DNA of 64,000 bases, from contig NZ_JAFNPF010000003.1 in the NCBI RefSeq assembly GCF_026535915.1, forward strand, positions 1-64,000. The letters are read 5' to 3'. The notes beneath the pieces are model-generated. The model saw only the letters and a program-made list of their open reading frames with translations, was not told where the DNA came from and searched no databases. Both the position numbers and the translations under genes were made by a program. This document shows, piece by piece, positions 16,658 to 25,877 of this stretch (its first letter is position 1; every line of letters starts with the position of its first letter). The stretch is from Snodgrassella sp945267035. GTDB lineage: Bacteria; Pseudomonadota; Gammaproteobacteria; Burkholderiales; Neisseriaceae.

Positions 16658-18193
16658 ATGAATTTACTGCGCACTCTGGCTAAAGTCAGTAGCATGACCA
16701 TGTTGTCACGCGTTCTTGGTTTTGTTCGTGACACGATTATTGCCCGCAGTTTTGGCGCGGGGATGGCAACCGATGCTTTTTTTGTGGCGTTTAAATTGCC
16801 AAATTTGTTACGACGTATTTTTGCAGAAGGGGCGTTTGCTCAGGCATTTGTACCCATTCTGGCTGAGTATAGAGAAACGAAGTCTCATGAAGCCACGAAG
16901 GCTTTTATTCAGCATATTGCAGGTCTGTTGTCGTTTGTACTGGTGATTGTGACGGCAATCGGCATATTGGCTGCTCCAGCCGTGATTTATATTTCGGCTC
17001 CAGGCTTTGAGAAAGATCCCGATAAGTTTGTTTTGTCAGTTCAATTGCTGCGCATTACTTTTCCGTATATTTTTCTGATTTCTTTATCTGCTCTGGTGGG
17101 CAGTATTTTAAATACGTTCCATAAATTCGTGATTCCGGCCTTTACGCCGACTTTTCTGAATTTGTCTTTTATTGTCTTTGCGTTGTGGCTGGCACCTTAT
17201 TTTCATCCGCCAGTACTGGCTTTGGCGTGGGCTGTATTTGTTGGCGGTTTGTTGCAACTGGTATTTCAATTGCCATTTTTGTTCAAACTGGGCTTTCTTA
17301 CATTGCCCAAAATAAAATTTAACGATAAAGCGGTGTTGCGTGTCTTGAAGCAGATGGCTCCGGCCATTTTGGGGGTATCAGTGGCGCAGATATCGTTGGT
17401 GATTAATACTATTTTTGCTTCTTATCTGCAATCAGGCTCAGTCTCATGGATGTATTATGCGGATCGGCTCATGGAGCTGCCTACCGGTGTGTTGGGCGTG
17501 GCATTGGGTACGATTCTGTTGCCTACCTTATCCAAGCATTCTGCCAATAATAATATTGACGGTTTTTCCGCTTTGTTGGATTGGGGATTGCGTCTGTGTA
17601 TGTTGCTCACCCTACCGGCTGCAGTGGGCATGGCTGTTTTGTCTTTTCCATTGATTGCTACGTTGTTTATGTACCGACAGTTTAATGTTCACGATGCTGT
17701 GATGACGCAAGGCGCATTAATTGCTTATGCTGTCGGGCTGATTGGTTTGATTGTGATTAAGGTTCTTGCACCTGGGTTTTATGCCCGTCAGAATATCAAA
17801 ACACCTGTCAAGATTGCTATTTTTACTTTGTGTATGACGCAGGTGATGAATTTGATGTTTATCTGGAAATTACAGCATGTTGGATTGGCGTTGGCGATTA
17901 GTTTAGGCGCCTGTCTGAATGCTTTGTTATTGTTTACGTTGTTGATGCGCCAAGGACTGTATCAACCTAAACCAGGCTGGCTAGGCTTTTTGTTGCGGCT
18001 GGTGATCGCTCTGCTGGTGATGGGCGGTGGTTTGTGGGTATTGCAACAATGCATTCCATTTAATTGGCATACCAGTGGTCTGCACAAAGTTGGTCAGTTA
18101 GCCGGTTTGATTGTTGCTGGTATGGTTTTGTATTTTGGTGCTCTTTATGCTCTTGGTTTCCGTTTGCGCGATTTTCGACGCTCTGAAGTATAG
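16658..18193 (+). CDS. murJ: Lipid II flippase MurJ
   Basis: 511 residues, a MATE-like/MOP-superfamily integral membrane protein (MviN) that flips the peptidoglycan precursor lipid II across the inner membrane. The N-terminus MTMLSRVLGFVRDTIIARSFG followed by DAFFVAFKLPNLLRRIFAEG is diagnostic and includes the cavity arginines. About fourteen hydrophobic segments follow. YADRLMELPTGVLGVALGT is the conserved mid-protein motif. The ribosome binding site is weak. The gene stands alone; the 239 bases after it contain no terminator I can support. Confidence 0.95.
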   Translation: MNLLRTLAKVSSMTMLSRVLGFVRDTIIARSFGAGMATDAFFVAFKLPNLLRRIFAEGAFAQAFVPILAEYRETKSHEATKAFIQHIAGLLSFVLVIVTAIGILAAPAVIYISAPGFEKDPDKFVLSVQLLRITFPYIFLISLSALVGSILNTFHKFVIPAFTPTFLNLSFIVFALWLAPYFHPPVLALAWAVFVGGLLQLVFQLPFLFKLGFLTLPKIKFNDKAVLRVLKQMAPAILGVSVAQISLVINTIFASYLQSGSVSWMYYADRLMELPTGVLGVALGTILLPTLSKHSANNNIDGFSALLDWGLRLCMLLTLPAAVGMAVLSFPLIATLFMYRQFNVHDAVMTQGALIAYAVGLIGLIVIKVLAPGFYARQNIKTPVKIAIFTLCMTQVMNLMFIWKLQHVGLALAISLGACLNALLLFTLLMRQGLYQPKPGWLGFLLRLVIALLVMGGGLWVLQQCIPFNWHTSGLHKVGQLAGLIVAGMVLYFGALYALGFRLRDFRRSEV

Positions 18194-18432
18194 CAACAGA
18201 GACACATCTAAGGTGAGCATAGGCAGCTCAATGATTTGCAGGTGGTATATTGAGATGAGTCGGTTTTGGGTTTGAGGTTTATAGGATATCTTGCTAATTA
18301 GCTCAATTATGCCTAAATATGATGGTTAAACTAGGGTTTATAACGGTTTATTTCTCAGTTGCCAGGCTTAACCATGTAATCTGGTAATAAGTGGAATCGA
18401 CAGCTGTCTACTGAAGAGGAACGCAAAAGGTT

Positions 18433-18741
18433 TTAATTTTTGCGTTCAAATTCTTTTTTTTCTTCTGAAATAAAATAGTTTACTAAATCTGCATACAGTT
18501 TTTTGATGACTTCGCCGTTCAAACCTTGCTCAAGCGCCCACTGCTCGCGCTGTTGAAGCATGCTATTCACCCGTTCTTTAGCCTGTATATCGGTAATATT
18601 GCTTTTGAATTGACTAGCAGCTTTGACGTAATCATATCGGCATGACAGTAATTGAATGACGGCGTAATCGATGTGATCAATTTCGCTGCGGATGTCATTC
18701 ATGTCTCGGCAATCTTCCGGGCAATATTTTGGTTGATACAT
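18433..18741 (-). CDS. Chorismate mutase / isochorismate pyruvate-lyase (AroQ fold)
   Basis: 102 residues, all-helical AroQ fold, closest in pattern to PchB: PEDCRDMNDIRSEIDHIDYA, then RYDYVKAASQFK and ERVNSMLQQREQWALEQGL. From PchB, the catalytic residues are Arg14, Arg31, Lys42 and Gln90; here Arg18, Arg35 and Lys46 are present but the Gln position reads Glu (residue 94, YFISEEKKEF). It could make prephenate from chorismate, or salicylate and pyruvate from isochorismate; no siderophore or salicylate gene lies next to it. GAGGA precedes the ATG. A Fur box lies about 280 bases upstream but is nearer to nuoA. Confidence 0.8.
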   Translation of the reverse strand: MYQPKYCPEDCRDMNDIRSEIDHIDYAVIQLLSCRYDYVKAASQFKSNITDIQAKERVNSMLQQREQWALEQGLNGEVIKKLYADLVNYFISEEKKEFERKN

Positions 18742-19022
18742 GCTTGTATCCTCGTGATTATCCAGTGGTTTACGTTGGATATTGTATAACAGAAAAATGT
18801 TTCAACATCAGCTAAAAATGGATTGCAGCTGAAATGATGGTAAACCAGGTTTATGGTGATTTTTTTATTAAATCTGTCATACCATGTCTGGCTCGCGATT
18901 GGTTGGTTTTACAGAAATCTTTAAAGCCATCAGCCGGAAGTTACGAATGGGGTAAATCTTTTAACGTTTTATCTCGTTTGAGGCACATAAAGAGCATAAC
19001 AAAAGCGGTAATTTGTCAATCT

Positions 19023-19043
19023 TAATGATAATTATTATCATTA
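19023..19043. promoter_or_regulatory. Fur box upstream of nuoA
   Basis: TAATGATAATTATTATCATTA is a palindrome apart from its centre base and follows the classical Fur consensus GATAATGATAATCATTATC in 6-1-6 form. It is about 105 bases ahead of the nuoA ATG and roughly 60-80 bases ahead of the likely transcription start, the upstream position expected for an activator. Fur-dependent activation of nuo genes has been reported in Neisseria meningitidis (established knowledge, recalled). Confidence 0.7.
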
Positions 19044-19081
19044 TATTATTGAAAACATTATATTTTTATTAAATTACGTAC

Positions 19082-19110
19082 TTTTAATAGTGATAAAAGT
19101 TAGTTACAAT
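19082..19110 (+). promoter_or_regulatory. Probable nuo operon promoter
   Basis: TTTTAA and TACAAT with 17 bases between them, ending 37 bases before the nuoA start. The weak -35 fits a promoter that needs an activator. Other pairs in this AT-rich stretch cannot be excluded. Confidence 0.4.
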
Positions 19111-19147
19111 ACAATAATTTTACCAATATTTGCATAAGGTTGGTGCA

Positions 19148-19507
19148 ATGATGTTGGCGAATTATTTCCCCATCTTAATATTCATCCTTGTCGGCTTTGC
19201 TGCTGGTGTTCTCTTTATTTCTCTGGGGCTGTTATTGGGTCCCAATCGTCCGTACAAAATGAAACAGGAACCGTTTGAATGCGGTTTCGAGGCTTTTGAA
19301 AATGCGCGCATGAAATTTGATGTGCGCTACTACCTTATCGCTATTTTATTCATCCTGTTTGATCTAGAAGTGGCTTTTATGGTGCCGTGGGCCGTGGTAT
19401 TTAAAGAGCTGGGTGCCTATGGTTTCTGGTCAATGATGGTGTTTTTGCTGATATTGATTATTGGCTTTGTTTATGAATGGAAAAAAGGCGCTCTGGAATG
19501 GGAATAG
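19148..19507 (+). CDS. nuoA: NADH-quinone oxidoreductase subunit A
   Basis: 119 residues with three membrane helices, part of the membrane arm of complex I close to the quinone channel. PFECGFEA and MKFDVRYYLIAILFILFDLE are the conserved loop and helix 2. The ATG at 19148 is preferred over an upstream TTG at 19130 because AAGG lies upstream and homologues begin MLANYFPI. First gene of the 14-gene nuo operon. Its last ten bases overlap the start of nuoB, so translation is coupled. Confidence 0.95.
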   Translation: MMLANYFPILIFILVGFAAGVLFISLGLLLGPNRPYKMKQEPFECGFEAFENARMKFDVRYYLIAILFILFDLEVAFMVPWAVVFKELGAYGFWSMMVFLLILIIGFVYEWKKGALEWE

Positions 19508-19977
19508 AAGGCGTTTTAAACAAGGGGTTTATTACCACCACGGCTGATACGGTATTGAATTATGTCCGCACGGGCTCTTTATGGCCAGCAACTTTTGGTT
19601 TGGCCTGTTGTGCGGTAGAGATGATGCAAGCTGGTGCCGCCCGTTACGACCTTGACCGCTTTGGAATTATTTTTCGCCCTTCACCGCGACAGGCCGATCT
19701 GATGATTGTGGCCGGTACTTTGTGCAATAAAATGGCACCGGCTTTGCGGCGGGTATACGATCAGATGGCCGAGCCACGTTGGGTATTGTCAATGGGTTCC
19801 TGTGCCAATGGCGGTGGTTACTATCATTATTCTTATTCAGTGGTGCGGGGTTGTGATCGCATTGTGCCGGTTGACGTATATGTACCCGGTTGCCCTCCCA
19901 CCGCAGAAGCGCTGATTTATGGTTTGTTGCAGTTGCAGCTGAAAATTAAACGTACTTCCACTATTGCACGTGTTTAA
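19498..19977 (+). CDS. nuoB: NADH-quinone oxidoreductase subunit B
   Basis: 159 residues. It carries the N2 [4Fe-4S] cluster, the last electron carrier before quinone. Ligands are the tandem cysteines in FGLACCAVEM, the cysteine in GSCANGGG and that in VPGCPPTAEAL. The start MGIEG lies inside the last codons of nuoA in another frame; longer starts are unnecessary. Sits at the junction of the peripheral and membrane arms together with NuoD, H and I. Confidence 0.96.
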   Translation: MGIEGVLNKGFITTTADTVLNYVRTGSLWPATFGLACCAVEMMQAGAARYDLDRFGIIFRPSPRQADLMIVAGTLCNKMAPALRRVYDQMAEPRWVLSMGSCANGGGYYHYSYSVVRGCDRIVPVDVYVPGCPPTAEALIYGLLQLQLKIKRTSTIARV

Positions 19978-19988
19978 GTGAGGGGAAT

Positions 19989-20576
19989 ATGGCTGATATA
20001 GCAAGACTCAAAGCTGTGTGCGAAACCACGTTTGGCGAACAAGTGCGTTACTGTAGTGATCGCGGTGAATTAACACTGGAATGTGCAGCGGCAGATTATC
20101 ACCAGTTGATGCAGACTTTGCGTGATCATAGTGAACTGAAATTCGAAACCCTGATTGATTTGTGCGGTGTGGACTATCAGAGCTATAGAAATGAGCCATG
20201 GCAAGGCAAACGTTTTGCGGTAGTCAGTCATTTGCTGTCGGTAAGCAATAATTGGCGCATACGCGTGCGTGTGTGGGCTGATACTGAAGATTTTCCGACT
20301 ATTGATTCGGTGGTGGATATTTACAATGGTGCCAACTGGTATGAACGCGAAGCGTTTGATATGTTCGGCATTTTGTTTAACAACCATCCTGATCTGCGCC
20401 GTATTTTGACTGACTATGGTTTTGTCGGTCATCCGTTTCGTAAAGATTTTCCTGTTTCCGGCTATGTCGAAATGCGCTATGACGAAGCGGAAGGGCGTGT
20501 GGTATATCAGCCGGTCACAATTGAACCGCGTGAAATAACACCGCGCGTGGTGAGAGAGGAGCAGTACGGTGGCTAA
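19989..20576 (+). CDS. nuoC: NADH-quinone oxidoreductase subunit C
   Basis: 195 residues, the 30-kDa subunit of the peripheral arm with no cofactor. WYEREAFDMFGI and HPDLRRILTDYGFVGHPFRKDFP are the family signature. AGGGGAAT precedes the ATG. NuoC and NuoD are separate genes here, unlike the fused nuoCD of E. coli, as expected for beta-proteobacteria. Its end overlaps the GTG start of nuoD by eight bases. Confidence 0.96.
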   Translation: MADIARLKAVCETTFGEQVRYCSDRGELTLECAAADYHQLMQTLRDHSELKFETLIDLCGVDYQSYRNEPWQGKRFAVVSHLLSVSNNWRIRVRVWADTEDFPTIDSVVDIYNGANWYEREAFDMFGILFNNHPDLRRILTDYGFVGHPFRKDFPVSGYVEMRYDEAEGRVVYQPVTIEPREITPRVVREEQYGG

Positions 20577-21822
20577 GTTACGCAATTACACCATCAATTT
20601 CGGACCGCAGCATCCGGCTGCACATGGCGTTTTACGCCTGATCCTGGAAATGGATGGGGAGAATATTGTTCGCGCCGATCCGCATATTGGCTTGTTACAC
20701 CGTGGGACGGAAAAGCTAGCTGAATCGCGTACTTATCTGCAGGCGTTGCCATATATGGATCGTCTGGATTATGTATCCATGATGTGTAATGAACAAGCCT
20801 ACTGCCTGTCTGTTGAACGTCTGTTGAATATTGATGTACCCATTCGCGCTCAGTATATCCGCGTGATGTTTGCTGAAATTACCCGTATTCTCAACCATCT
20901 GATGGGTATTGGCTCGCATGCGTTGGATATCGGTGCCATGACGGTGTTTTTGTATGCATTCCGCGAACGTGAAGACCTGATGGATATTTACGAAGCAGTA
21001 TCTGGCGCGCGCATGCATGCAGCTTATTTCCGACCAGGTGGGGTTTACCGTGATTTGCCGGATTTCATGCCTAAGTATGAAGCCAGCAAATACCGTAATG
21101 CCAAAGTATTACAAAAACTCAACGCTAGCCGTGAAGGCACCTTGCTCGACTTCATTGAAGACTTTACTAATCGGTTCCCCGCCTGCGTGGATGAATATGA
21201 AAATCTGCTGACCGATAACCGTATTTGGAAACAGCGGACTGTTGGGATTGGTGTGGTTGCACCGGAGCGTGCTTTGCAAAAAGGTTTTACTGGCGTGATG
21301 CTCCGAGGTTCTGGCATAGAGTGGGATATTCGTAAGAAGCAGCCCTATGATGCTTATGCTGCCATGGATTTTGATATTCCAGTCGGCATCAATGGTGACT
21401 GCTATGACCGCTATCTGTGTCGCATTCAGGAAATGCGACAAGCTAACCGCATTATCCGCCAGTGCGTAGACTGGCTCAAAGCCAACCCTGGTGCGGTGAT
21501 TACAGATGACCATACCGTGGCACCGCCACAGCGCACCGCCATGAAAGATGGCATGGAAGAACTGATTCACCATTTCAAGCTATTCACTGAAGGGATGCAT
21601 GTACCAGAAGGTGAAGTCTATGTGCCGACTGAACACCCCAAAGGTGAATTCGGAGTCTACTTAATTTCAGATGGAGCCAATAAGCCTTACCGCATGAAAA
21701 TACGGGCACCGGGCTTTGCCCATTTACAAGGGATGGATGAAATGGCGCGTGGTCATATGCTGGCCGATGTGGTCGCTATTATTGGTACACAGGATATTGT
21801 ATTCGGGGAGGTGGATAGATAA
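20569..21822 (+). CDS. nuoD: NADH-quinone oxidoreductase subunit D
   Basis: 417 residues, the 49-kDa subunit that forms the quinone site with NuoB. GPQHPAAHGVLRL near the N-terminus carries the His hairpin of the quinone pocket, followed by HRGTEKLAE. The start is GTG at 20569, with GAGGAG upstream inside nuoC. The stop shares one base with the nuoE start (TAATG). Confidence 0.96.
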   Translation: MAKLRNYTINFGPQHPAAHGVLRLILEMDGENIVRADPHIGLLHRGTEKLAESRTYLQALPYMDRLDYVSMMCNEQAYCLSVERLLNIDVPIRAQYIRVMFAEITRILNHLMGIGSHALDIGAMTVFLYAFREREDLMDIYEAVSGARMHAAYFRPGGVYRDLPDFMPKYEASKYRNAKVLQKLNASREGTLLDFIEDFTNRFPACVDEYENLLTDNRIWKQRTVGIGVVAPERALQKGFTGVMLRGSGIEWDIRKKQPYDAYAAMDFDIPVGINGDCYDRYLCRIQEMRQANRIIRQCVDWLKANPGAVITDDHTVAPPQRTAMKDGMEELIHHFKLFTEGMHVPEGEVYVPTEHPKGEFGVYLISDGANKPYRMKIRAPGFAHLQGMDEMARGHMLADVVAIIGTQDIVFGEVDR

Positions 21823-22295
21823 TGTTGTCCGCTGAGAGCTTAAAACAAATTGATGCAGAACTGGTCAAATATCCGGCCGACCAGCGGCGCAGTGCCATTA
21901 TGTCGGCTCTGCGCATTGCTCAGACAGAGAAGGGCTGGCTGCAGCCTGAAACCATCGAGGAAGTAGCCAACTACATCGGCATCACGCCAGCACAAGCTTT
22001 GGAAGTGGCTACTTTTTACAATATGTACAATCTCCAGCCGGTAGGGAAATACAAGCTTACGGTGTGCACCAATCTACCCTGTGCTTTACGTGGCGGTGTT
22101 AATGCTGGCGAATATTTACAAAAACGCCTTGGCATTCGCTACGGTGAAACCACTGCTGACGGAATGTTTACTTTGCTAGAAGGTGAATGCATGGGTGCTT
22201 GTGGCGATGCGCCGGTGTTGTTAGTAAACAATCATAAAATGTGCAGCTTTATGAGCGAAGAAGCCATTGAAGCGAAACTGGCGGAGTTAAACTGA
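21822..22295 (+). CDS. nuoE: NADH-quinone oxidoreductase subunit E
   Basis: 157 residues, thioredoxin-like 24-kDa subunit with the N1a [2Fe-2S] cluster. The four cysteines are in CTNLPC and GECMGACGDAP. It is part of the NADH-oxidising module with NuoF and NuoG. The stop (TGA) shares one base with the ATG of nuoF. Confidence 0.95.
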   Translation: MLSAESLKQIDAELVKYPADQRRSAIMSALRIAQTEKGWLQPETIEEVANYIGITPAQALEVATFYNMYNLQPVGKYKLTVCTNLPCALRGGVNAGEYLQKRLGIRYGETTADGMFTLLEGECMGACGDAPVLLVNNHKMCSFMSEEAIEAKLAELN

Positions 22296-23590
22296 TGGCA
22301 ATGTATCAGAAGGGCGTGATTTTCAATCAGGTTGATACGACCGATCCGGATTGCTGGACGCTGGCAGCCTATGTCGCACGCGGTGGTTATCAGGCTCTGC
22401 AAAAAATCATTCATGACAAAATACCGCAGGACGATGTGATTGCCGAGCTGAAAACATCTGGCTTGCGTGGACGTGGCGGCGCCGGTTTTCCGACCGGACT
22501 AAAATGGAGCTTTATGCCACGTTCGTTTCCGGGCACAAAATATATCGTCTGCAATACCGATGAAGGTGAACCAGGTACGTTTAAAGACCGCGATATTGTT
22601 ACTTACAATCCGCATGCGCTGATTGAAGGCATGATTATCGGTGGTTATGCCATGGGGGCGACTGCCGGATATAACTATATTCACGGCGAAATCTTCGAAA
22701 GCTATCTGCGCTTTGAAACTGCCTTGCAACAAGCGCGAGATGCCGGCTTTCTGGGGCAAAATATTCTCGGCAGTGAATTTAGTTTCGAGCTGCATGCTCA
22801 TCACGGCTATGGTGCTTATGTCTGCGGGGAAGAAACGGCGCTATTGGAGTCGCTGGAGGGTAAAAAAGGGCAGCCACGCTTCAAGCCTCCCTTTCCGGCT
22901 TCCTATGGTTTATATGGTAAGCCTACAACTGTCAATAACACTGAAACTTTTTCGTCCGTACCGTTCATTCTGCGCGATGGCGGTCAACAGTTTGCGGATA
23001 AGGGCATTCCAAATAATGGCGGTACCAAACTATTTTCCGTTTCGGGTCATGTAGAACGCCCCGGTAACTATGAAATACCACTGGGCACACCGTTTAAAGA
23101 TTTACTCAACATGTGCGGTGGTATGCGCCATGGCAAAAAGTTGAAGGCAGTGATCCCAGGAGGTTCTTCGGCGCCGGTGTTACCCGCCGACATCATGATG
23201 GAACTGACTATGGATTATGACGCCATCGCCAAAGCCGGTTCTATGCTCGGTTCTGGTGCGGTCATTGTCATGGATGAAGACGTGTGTATGGTCAAAGCAC
23301 TGGAGCGACTAAGTTATTTTTATTATGAAGAGTCATGCGGTCAGTGTACTCCCTGTCGTGAAGGTACTGGATGGCTATACCGCATTATTCACCGTATTAG
23401 CTCGGGTAAAGGTCGACCGGAAGATCTGGATTTGCTGCAATCGATCGGTAGCAATATGTCAGGTCATACTATTTGTGCTCTGGCGGATGCAGCGGTGATG
23501 CCGGTTCAGGGTTTTTTAAAGCATTTCCGTTCCGAGTTTGAATATTACATTGAACACGGCAAACCCATGAAAGAACATCGCTGGTGCTAA
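22295..23590 (+). CDS. nuoF: NADH-quinone oxidoreductase subunit F
   Basis: 431 residues, the 51-kDa subunit that binds NADH and FMN and carries cluster N3. LRGRGGAGFPTGLKW and CNTDEGEPGTFKDR form the FMN/NADH site; ESCGQCTPCREGT supplies three of the N3 cysteines. Directly coupled to nuoE by a one-base overlap. Confidence 0.96.
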   Translation: MAMYQKGVIFNQVDTTDPDCWTLAAYVARGGYQALQKIIHDKIPQDDVIAELKTSGLRGRGGAGFPTGLKWSFMPRSFPGTKYIVCNTDEGEPGTFKDRDIVTYNPHALIEGMIIGGYAMGATAGYNYIHGEIFESYLRFETALQQARDAGFLGQNILGSEFSFELHAHHGYGAYVCGEETALLESLEGKKGQPRFKPPFPASYGLYGKPTTVNNTETFSSVPFILRDGGQQFADKGIPNNGGTKLFSVSGHVERPGNYEIPLGTPFKDLLNMCGGMRHGKKLKAVIPGGSSAPVLPADIMMELTMDYDAIAKAGSMLGSGAVIVMDEDVCMVKALERLSYFYYEESCGQCTPCREGTGWLYRIIHRISSGKGRPEDLDLLQSIGSNMSGHTICALADAAVMPVQGFLKHFRSEFEYYIEHGKPMKEHRWC

Positions 23591-23622
23591 GGCACTATCT
23601 GCTTAGTTAGGATTGCGAACCT

Positions 23623-25875
23623 ATGCTACAAATTCAAATTGACGGTAAACAACTTTCGGTTGAGCAGGGCAGTACAGTGATGGAAGCTGCTCGTCAGGTT
23701 GGTACGTTCATTCCACACTTTTGTTATCACAAAAAATTGTCGATTGCCGCCAACTGTCGCATGTGTTTAGTAGAAGTGGAAAAATCACGTAAGCCTTTAC
23801 CTGCCTGTGCCACACCGGTGACGGATGGTATGGTGGTGAAAACTGATTCTGCTCTGACCAAGAATGCCCAAAAAGGGGTAATGGAATTCTTGCTGATCAA
23901 TCATCCGCTGGATTGCCCGATATGCGATCAGGGCGGAGAGTGCCTATTACAAGATTTATCCATGGGTTATGGTCAAGGTGCCAGCCGTTATACTGAAGCG
24001 AAACATGTTGTAGTCGGCAAAGAGATGGGGCCGCTGGTGTCGGCCGCCGAAATGAGCCGCTGTATTCATTGTACCCGCTGCATCCGTTTTACCGAAGAAA
24101 TTGCCGGCAAACAGGAGCTGGCGATGAAGAATCGCGGTGAACATTCTGAAATTACTCCGTTCAACGGCAAAACACTGGAAACCGAACTTTCGGGCAATGT
24201 CATTGACTTATGCCCAGTTGGTGCTTTAACCAGCAAACCATTCCGTTATGACAGTCGTTCATGGGAGTTGAGCCGACGAAAATCCATTTCTGCGCATGAT
24301 GCGCTGGGCAGTAATCTGATTGTACAGACTAAAGACCATACGGTACGTCGTGTATTGCCACTGGAAAACGAAGCGATCAACGAATGCTGGCTCAGTGACC
24401 GCGACCGCTTTGCCTATGCAGGTTTGTATCAGGAACGCTTAACCCAGCCGCAAATCAAACAAGATAATCAGTGGCATACCGTCGACTGGCAAACGGCGCT
24501 GGATTATGTGGCCAAAGGCTTACATGGCGTTAGCCATGATTTTGGCAGCGAAGCCATTGGTATGTGGGTCAATCCCGCCAATACCGTGGAAGAAATGCAT
24601 CTGGCCGGCAAACTGGCTCAGGGTTTGGGTATCACCGCTGTTGACAGTCGTCTACGCGCGCTGGATGGTCGATTGGGCGCAGCTGCAAAAGGGGCGCAAT
24701 GGCTGGGACAGTCCATTGAGCAACTGGCTGACAACGAGGTGATTTTGATCGTTGGAGCGCGTTTGCGGCAGGAACAACCATTGCTCACCGCCCGTATCCG
24801 GCAGGCCAGCCAAAACGGTGCACAGGTGGCGGTACTGGCGGCGGCGCAAGAAGAACTATTCATGCCTTTACTGGCTCAAATTAGCCTGCATCCTTATCAG
24901 TGGATAGACTGGCTGAACAATGCCCTGAAGAATGAAGTCGGGCAGGCGTTATTAAATGCAGAGAATACCAGCATTATTCTGGGCGCTGATGTCCTCCATC
25001 ATCCTGATGCTGCCGCCGTTTATACCGCAGCTCAGGATCTGGCCGCGGCTACCGGCAGTATTCTCGGCGTCTTGCCGTCGGCAGCCAATAGTATTGGTGC
25101 CGAAGTAGTTGGCGTGGCCGCCAAAACAGCCGAACACAATATTGCTGCTCAGATTGCCCAGCCAAAACAAGCCGTGATGCTACTGAATGTAGAACCAGAT
25201 ATGGATGTGACCAATGGCGCCGCCGCTATTGCCGCACTGAAACAGGCTCAGACAGTGATGGCATTCACTGCCTATGATAGTGCCGTATTACGCGAAGTGG
25301 CCGATGTGATGCTGCCTATCACCCCATTTACCGAAACTTCCGGTAGCTTTATCAATATGGAAGGTCGGTTGCAATCGTTCCATGGTGTGGTACAGGCGTA
25401 TGGTGAGGCCAGACCCTTGTGGAAAGTACTGCGGGTACTTGGCAACGTCCTTGAACTGGCGGGTTTTGAGTATGAAAACACGCAGCAGATTCTGGCTGAT
25501 GCACTGGACAAAGACCAGTTACCCGCTTTGCTGAATAACCAGATTCAACCGGTTGCCAGCAGTGATCCTGCTATCAGTCTGGTAAGAGTAGGTGGTGTCA
25601 GCCTATATGCCACCGATGGCATGGTGCGTCGTTCCGCCCCTTTGCAAAACACGGTACACGCTGCTGTACCTATGGCGCAGGCACACAGCAATACGCTTAG
25701 TGCGCTGGGACTGGCCGATGGCGATGTTGCACGGGCGAAACAGAACAATGATGCGGTAGCGGTTAGCGTCTCTGTGGACGATACCCTGCCGGAAAACGTG
25801 TTGCTACTGCCATTACATCAAAGTAACTGGCATTTGGGTGCTTTATTGACCACTGTGGAATTGAGTAAAGGATAA
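23623..25875 (+). CDS. nuoG: NADH-quinone oxidoreductase subunit G
   Basis: 750 residues, 75-kDa subunit. The N-terminal ferredoxin-like [2Fe-2S] domain reads CYHKKLSIAANCRMCLVEV. Then come CPICDQGGEC (N4), the HCTRC motif (N5) and DLCPVGALTSKPF. The remainder is a molybdopterin-oxidoreductase-like domain without molybdenum. The C-terminal third is alanine- and glutamine-rich and less conserved, as usual in this family. Its codons are visibly more GC-rich than those of flanking genes. Confidence 0.95.
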   Translation: MLQIQIDGKQLSVEQGSTVMEAARQVGTFIPHFCYHKKLSIAANCRMCLVEVEKSRKPLPACATPVTDGMVVKTDSALTKNAQKGVMEFLLINHPLDCPICDQGGECLLQDLSMGYGQGASRYTEAKHVVVGKEMGPLVSAAEMSRCIHCTRCIRFTEEIAGKQELAMKNRGEHSEITPFNGKTLETELSGNVIDLCPVGALTSKPFRYDSRSWELSRRKSISAHDALGSNLIVQTKDHTVRRVLPLENEAINECWLSDRDRFAYAGLYQERLTQPQIKQDNQWHTVDWQTALDYVAKGLHGVSHDFGSEAIGMWVNPANTVEEMHLAGKLAQGLGITAVDSRLRALDGRLGAAAKGAQWLGQSIEQLADNEVILIVGARLRQEQPLLTARIRQASQNGAQVAVLAAAQEELFMPLLAQISLHPYQWIDWLNNALKNEVGQALLNAENTSIILGADVLHHPDAAAVYTAAQDLAAATGSILGVLPSAANSIGAEVVGVAAKTAEHNIAAQIAQPKQAVMLLNVEPDMDVTNGAAAIAALKQAQTVMAFTAYDSAVLREVADVMLPITPFTETSGSFINMEGRLQSFHGVVQAYGEARPLWKVLRVLGNVLELAGFEYENTQQILADALDKDQLPALLNNQIQPVASSDPAISLVRVGGVSLYATDGMVRRSAPLQNTVHAAVPMAQAHSNTLSALGLADGDVARAKQNNDAVAVSVSVDDTLPENVLLLPLHQSNWHLGALLTTVELSKG

Positions 25876-25877
25876 TC

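Noticed and set aside
18834..19025. 63-residue plus-strand frame ahead of the Fur box.
   Set aside because: No ribosome binding site and no recognisable features; more likely leader or spacer DNA.
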